A stretch of 64,000 nt of DNA from CAINVV01 sp963663005 (GTDB lineage Bacteria; Bacteroidota; Bacteroidia; Bacteroidales; Prolixibacteraceae), in assembly GCA_963663005.2 (NCBI GenBank), contig CAXXHH010000014.1, positions 496,001-560,000 on the forward strand, read 5' to 3'. Position 1 is the stretch's first letter, and every line of letters begins with the position of its first letter. The notes under the pieces are model-generated. The model was given only the letters and a program-made list of their open reading frames with translations, was not told where the DNA came from and did no database searches. Position numbers and translations under genes: made by a program. Shown here one piece after another: positions 61,955 to 64,000 of this stretch.

Positions 61955-62386
61955 GTGTTTAAGAAGGAGACGGAATACGCGCTAAGAGGAATGGTCTACA
62001 TTCAGATCCAAAATCAGAATGGGAGAAGACCGGGCGTAGCGGAGATTGCTCAGGAGATATCGGCACCATTTTTTTTCACTGCCAAGATTTTCCAGCGACT
62101 TGTGAAGTTTGGGTTTTTAAGATCGGTAAAGGGTAAAGGTGGTGGCTTTTTTCTCGACCATGAAAAGAACGATCTACCATTAAAAGAGATCATCATTGCG
62201 ATCGAAGGAGATGAGCTATTTATTGGATGCGGGTTTGGCCTAAAGAATTGTGACGAGAACAACCCTTGTCCATTACACTATAAGTACGCATTGATCCGTA
62301 ATGAGATAAATCAGCTGGTGACGAATGAAACGATACAGTCGTTGGCGAAAATTTCCGTCTCGCAAGCCTCCTCGTCTGGTACCTAA
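61955..62386 (+). CDS. Rrf2-family iron-sulfur regulator, probably NO-responsive
   Basis: A 143-residue regulator from a GTG at 61955, giving MFKKETEYALRGMVYI, the normal start of the family; TTG at 61940 is possible, TTG at 61922 is not because it lies in the -7 box. The winged helix (RPGVAEIAQEI, FFTAKIFQRLVKFGFL, VKGKGGGFFL) is intact, and the C-terminal GCGFGLKNCDENNPC gives three Cys for an Fe-S cluster as in NsrR and IscR. Place and targets (hemerythrin, norB) favour an NsrR-like role. The name nsrR is not assigned because NsrR and other Rrf2 groups cannot be told apart by eye. Confidence 0.9.
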   Translation: MFKKETEYALRGMVYIQIQNQNGRRPGVAEIAQEISAPFFFTAKIFQRLVKFGFLRSVKGKGGGFFLDHEKNDLPLKEIIIAIEGDELFIGCGFGLKNCDENNPCPLHYKYALIRNEINQLVTNETIQSLAKISVSQASSSGT

Positions 62387-62511
62387 TAAGGCCTAAATTC
62401 CCTTTATCTTTCATTTTTATCAACGTATGTAGTCATTTCCACTACAAAAGAATCAGCTATTCCGAAGGTGCTTTTACCCTTTCCCTGATTTCCCACGGAG
62501 CCCACCCGGGG

Positions 62512-62519
62512 TATTTTTG
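62512..62519 (+). promoter_or_regulatory. Candidate -7 box for the DUF4402 gene
   Basis: TATTTTTG matches TAnnTTTG and ends 44 bases before the ATG at 62564. No good -33 box was found. Confidence 0.55.
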
Positions 62520-62563
62520 CTTGTACAGAACGATACTAAAATCTTCTGCAAAAGCAAAAAGCA

Positions 62564-63067
62564 ATGAACTTGAAATTGACACTCGGAATCGCAATCATCC
62601 TCTTCGGAAGTGCTCTGATTTCCAGTGCTCAAATGACAGCATATGCTAACATTTATGCCGAAGTTGTTGCCCCGATCAGCATCGAAAAATCTGCAGACCT
62701 TACTTTCAGCGAAATCGTTGCCTCTAAGAAAAGCAGTACAGTAGTTTTAGGCGGTGTTACGAACCTGACTACATCAACTGTAGAATTTGCTCAGACAGGA
62801 AAAGGAACTTTTGCAACGTTCAGTGTTGCAGGCGGCAACCAGGCAACTTTCGATGTCACCCTTCCAAAAGAAACATTTACCATCAGCAACGGCGGTGCCG
62901 AGAATATGATTGTCAGCGATTTCACCAGCACTTCAACCCCGGCCAATGCCCTGCAAACCAGTGCCAGCATTATTAAGATCGGCGCAACACTCAATGTTCC
63001 TCAAAACCAATCAGCAGGTAACTATAGCGCACAAAATCCATTCCTGGTTACCCTGAATTACAATTGA
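62564..63067 (+). CDS. Exported DUF4402-domain protein
   Basis: A 167-residue exported protein (signal peptide to about residue 22, ALISSAQ). The body is all beta strands: APISIEKSADLTFSEIV, STVVLGG, and LNVPQNQSAGNYSAQN, the DUF4402 pattern found in pilus- or surface-type proteins of Bacteroidota and other groups. It ends FLVTLNYN, a beta strand. It may be a fibre subunit or surface protein; no chaperone/usher gene is nearby. Confidence 0.88.
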   Translation: MNLKLTLGIAIILFGSALISSAQMTAYANIYAEVVAPISIEKSADLTFSEIVASKKSSTVVLGGVTNLTTSTVEFAQTGKGTFATFSVAGGNQATFDVTLPKETFTISNGGAENMIVSDFTSTSTPANALQTSASIIKIGATLNVPQNQSAGNYSAQNPFLVTLNYN

Positions 63068-63104
63068 TATTCCCTCCCTTACTTTCAATATTCATCAACC
63101 ACTC

Positions 63105-63287
63105 ATGGCTGCAACACCCCGACAAAACATCATCCTGATAAAAACGCCGACAGGTGAATATGAGCCCTGGAGCAACCTAAAAAAAAGTTGCCAGGCCTAC
63201 GGATGGTCCTATTTCAGTTTTGCTAAAAAAAGTTTGCCAATCGTAACCAGAGATGGCTTCACTATTTACCGGGTTAACGTGCAATAA
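63105..63287 (+). CDS. Small protein of unknown function
   Basis: A 60-residue protein (MAATPRQNIILIKTPTGEYE, then PWSNLKKSCQAYGWSYFSFA and RDGFTIYRVNVQ). Residues such as GEYEPW, YGWSY and the ending IYRV look like a short domain I associate with Bacteroidota proteins, but no name is known to me. It lies 37 bases downstream of the DUF4402 gene and may be on the same transcript. Small size limits the confidence. Confidence 0.6.
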   Translation: MAATPRQNIILIKTPTGEYEPWSNLKKSCQAYGWSYFSFAKKSLPIVTRDGFTIYRVNVQ

Positions 63288-63313
63288 ATCGCGTTAGCCG
63301 ATGTCGGAAAGGG

Positions 63314-64000
63314 TTATTTCCCGTAATATTCTTTTGTAATTTCCCCCATTACCCAGTTAGTCCGGGCTGCAGAATAGCCGGTGCTTTCGCATTGCCCTTC
63401 TCCCCGAAAACAGGAAACTACCTGCCGAATCAAATTATGCGAAATATTTTCAGGATTCCGGAAGGTGAAGTTGGATGTACCCTCTGAAGTCGTCACTTTT
63501 ACCTCGTAGTGCTGAAAAGTGGCAAAACTGATTTTCCCTTTTGTTCCTGATATTTCAATCACATCTTCTTCAGCCTCTTCACCAACGACAAAACACCAGC
63601 TCCCCGTACCCGTTACCCCTGAACCGAAAGAGAATGTCGCGGAGACGGTATCTTCCGGAGCATATAAGCCAGCTAAATTTTTGGCAGTTCCCCTGACTTC
63701 CACAATCGGGCCAAATAAAAAATCGAGGTAGTCGAGCTGATGGGAGGCCAGATCATAAAAATGACCGCCCCCACTGATCTCAGGATTCACATGCCAGTGC
63801 TGCGCTTCAGTAACCTGATCTTTGACACCATATGCCTTGTGCAGGCGAATGTTGACAGTCAGCGGTTTCCCAATAACTCCCGCCTCAACCAGCTCCTTTA
63901 CCTTTAGAAATGAAGGAAGAGATCTGCGGTAATATGCCACCAAAAGAGGCATTCCGGTTTCTTCGGATACCCGGATCATGTCCAGGCATTCCTGATGGTT
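63314..64000 (-). CDS. Gfo/Idh/MocA-family dehydrogenase, 5' end outside the window
   Basis: The frame is open to the last base of the window (NHQECLDMIRVSEETG), so the NAD-binding N-terminal half is missing; an ATG at 63979 is internal. The visible part is the C-terminal alpha/beta domain: LVAYYRRSLPSFLKVKELV, HWHVNPEISGGGHFYDLAS (catalytic His region with GGGHFYDLASHQLDY), and VISGTKGKISFA-type strands, typical of oxidoreductases acting on sugars or inositol. Substrate unknown. Confidence 0.93.
   Translation of the reverse strand, partial: NHQECLDMIRVSEETGMPLLVAYYRRSLPSFLKVKELVEAGVIGKPLTVNIRLHKAYGVKDQVTEAQHWHVNPEISGGGHFYDLASHQLDYLDFLFGPIVEVRGTAKNLAGLYAPEDTVSATFSFGSGVTGTGSWCFVVGEEAEEDVIEISGTKGKISFATFQHYEVKVTTSEGTSNFTFRNPENISHNLIRQVVSCFRGEGQCESTGYSAARTNWVMGEITKEYYGK

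Noticed and set aside
1..64000. tRNA or rRNA genes, CRISPR arrays, insertion sequences, prophage or integrase genes.
   Set aside because: None was seen on a read of both strands; no tandem repeat-spacer pattern, transposase or T-loop motif was noticed. A tool search was not possible.

Overview
The window comes from a Bacteroidota chromosome, most likely of the Bacteroidales/Marinilabiliales type. The evidence is the gldH-type lipoprotein, a PorW/SprE-like type IX secretion/gliding protein, RicT and DNA polymerase III delta' in one block, a CxxC-less Mrp, DUF4402, very many PAS-type hybrid kinases, and repeated -7 promoter boxes of the TAnnTTTG class. No tRNA, rRNA, CRISPR array, insertion sequence or phage gene was recognised. 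The window cuts a gene at each end: pepE at the left and a Gfo/Idh/MocA dehydrogenase at the right.

Layout. (1) 1-0.67 kb: peptidase E, ending at a hairpin shared with the next, convergent cluster. (2) 0.74-9.8 kb: seven same-strand genes for exported proteins (a transglutaminase-like/propeller protein, two LPP20-like proteins, three exported proteins of unknown role, and an outer-membrane barrel); this looks like an uncharacterised envelope assembly. (3) 10-18 kb: a conserved housekeeping run on the minus strand (holB, ricT, gldH, trmB, an alkyltransferase-like gene, mrp, porW-like). (4) 18.2-21.9 kb: pgk with a textbook terminator that merges into the promoter of a lipid-kinase gene, then a convergent C45-type Ntn-hydrolase. 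(5) 22-41.7 kb: a dense two-component region on the minus strand with five sensor kinases, two separate response regulators, an AsmA-like protein, a VOC protein and small unknowns. (6) 42-45.4 kb: an exported protein with nine consecutive prolines, divergent from a classical kinase/OmpR regulator pair whose kinase also carries nine prolines on its periplasmic side. (7) 45.4-55.3 kb: a chemosensory operon with the same parts as the Pseudomonas Wsp system but with a hybrid kinase and no GGDEF output. (8) 55.5-58.9 kb: a D15-type outer-membrane protein, a double CDGSH protein and a PepSY-TM-type membrane protein. (9) 58.9-62.4 kb: a nitric oxide module with a quinol-type NO reductase, a hemerythrin and a divergent Rrf2 regulator, separated by a 40-bp dyad placed between two promoters. 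(10) 62.5-64 kb: a DUF4402 protein, a small conserved-looking protein and the partial dehydrogenase.

The main discovery is the 1600-residue protein at 24779-29581. It is one open frame joining a complete Cu(I) P1B-type ATPase (CopA/RAN1 class) to a three-helix membrane domain that matches, almost without gaps, the ethylene/copper-binding domain of plant ETR1 receptors, followed by PAS, GAF and a histidine kinase. In plants the copper ATPase RAN1 loads copper into ETR1; here both functions sit in one polypeptide, with an Rcp1-type response regulator and a hybrid kinase directly downstream. Whether the ligand is ethylene, copper or something else cannot be told from sequence: the positions matching ETR1 Cys65 and His69 are kept, but the one matching Asp25 is Asn.
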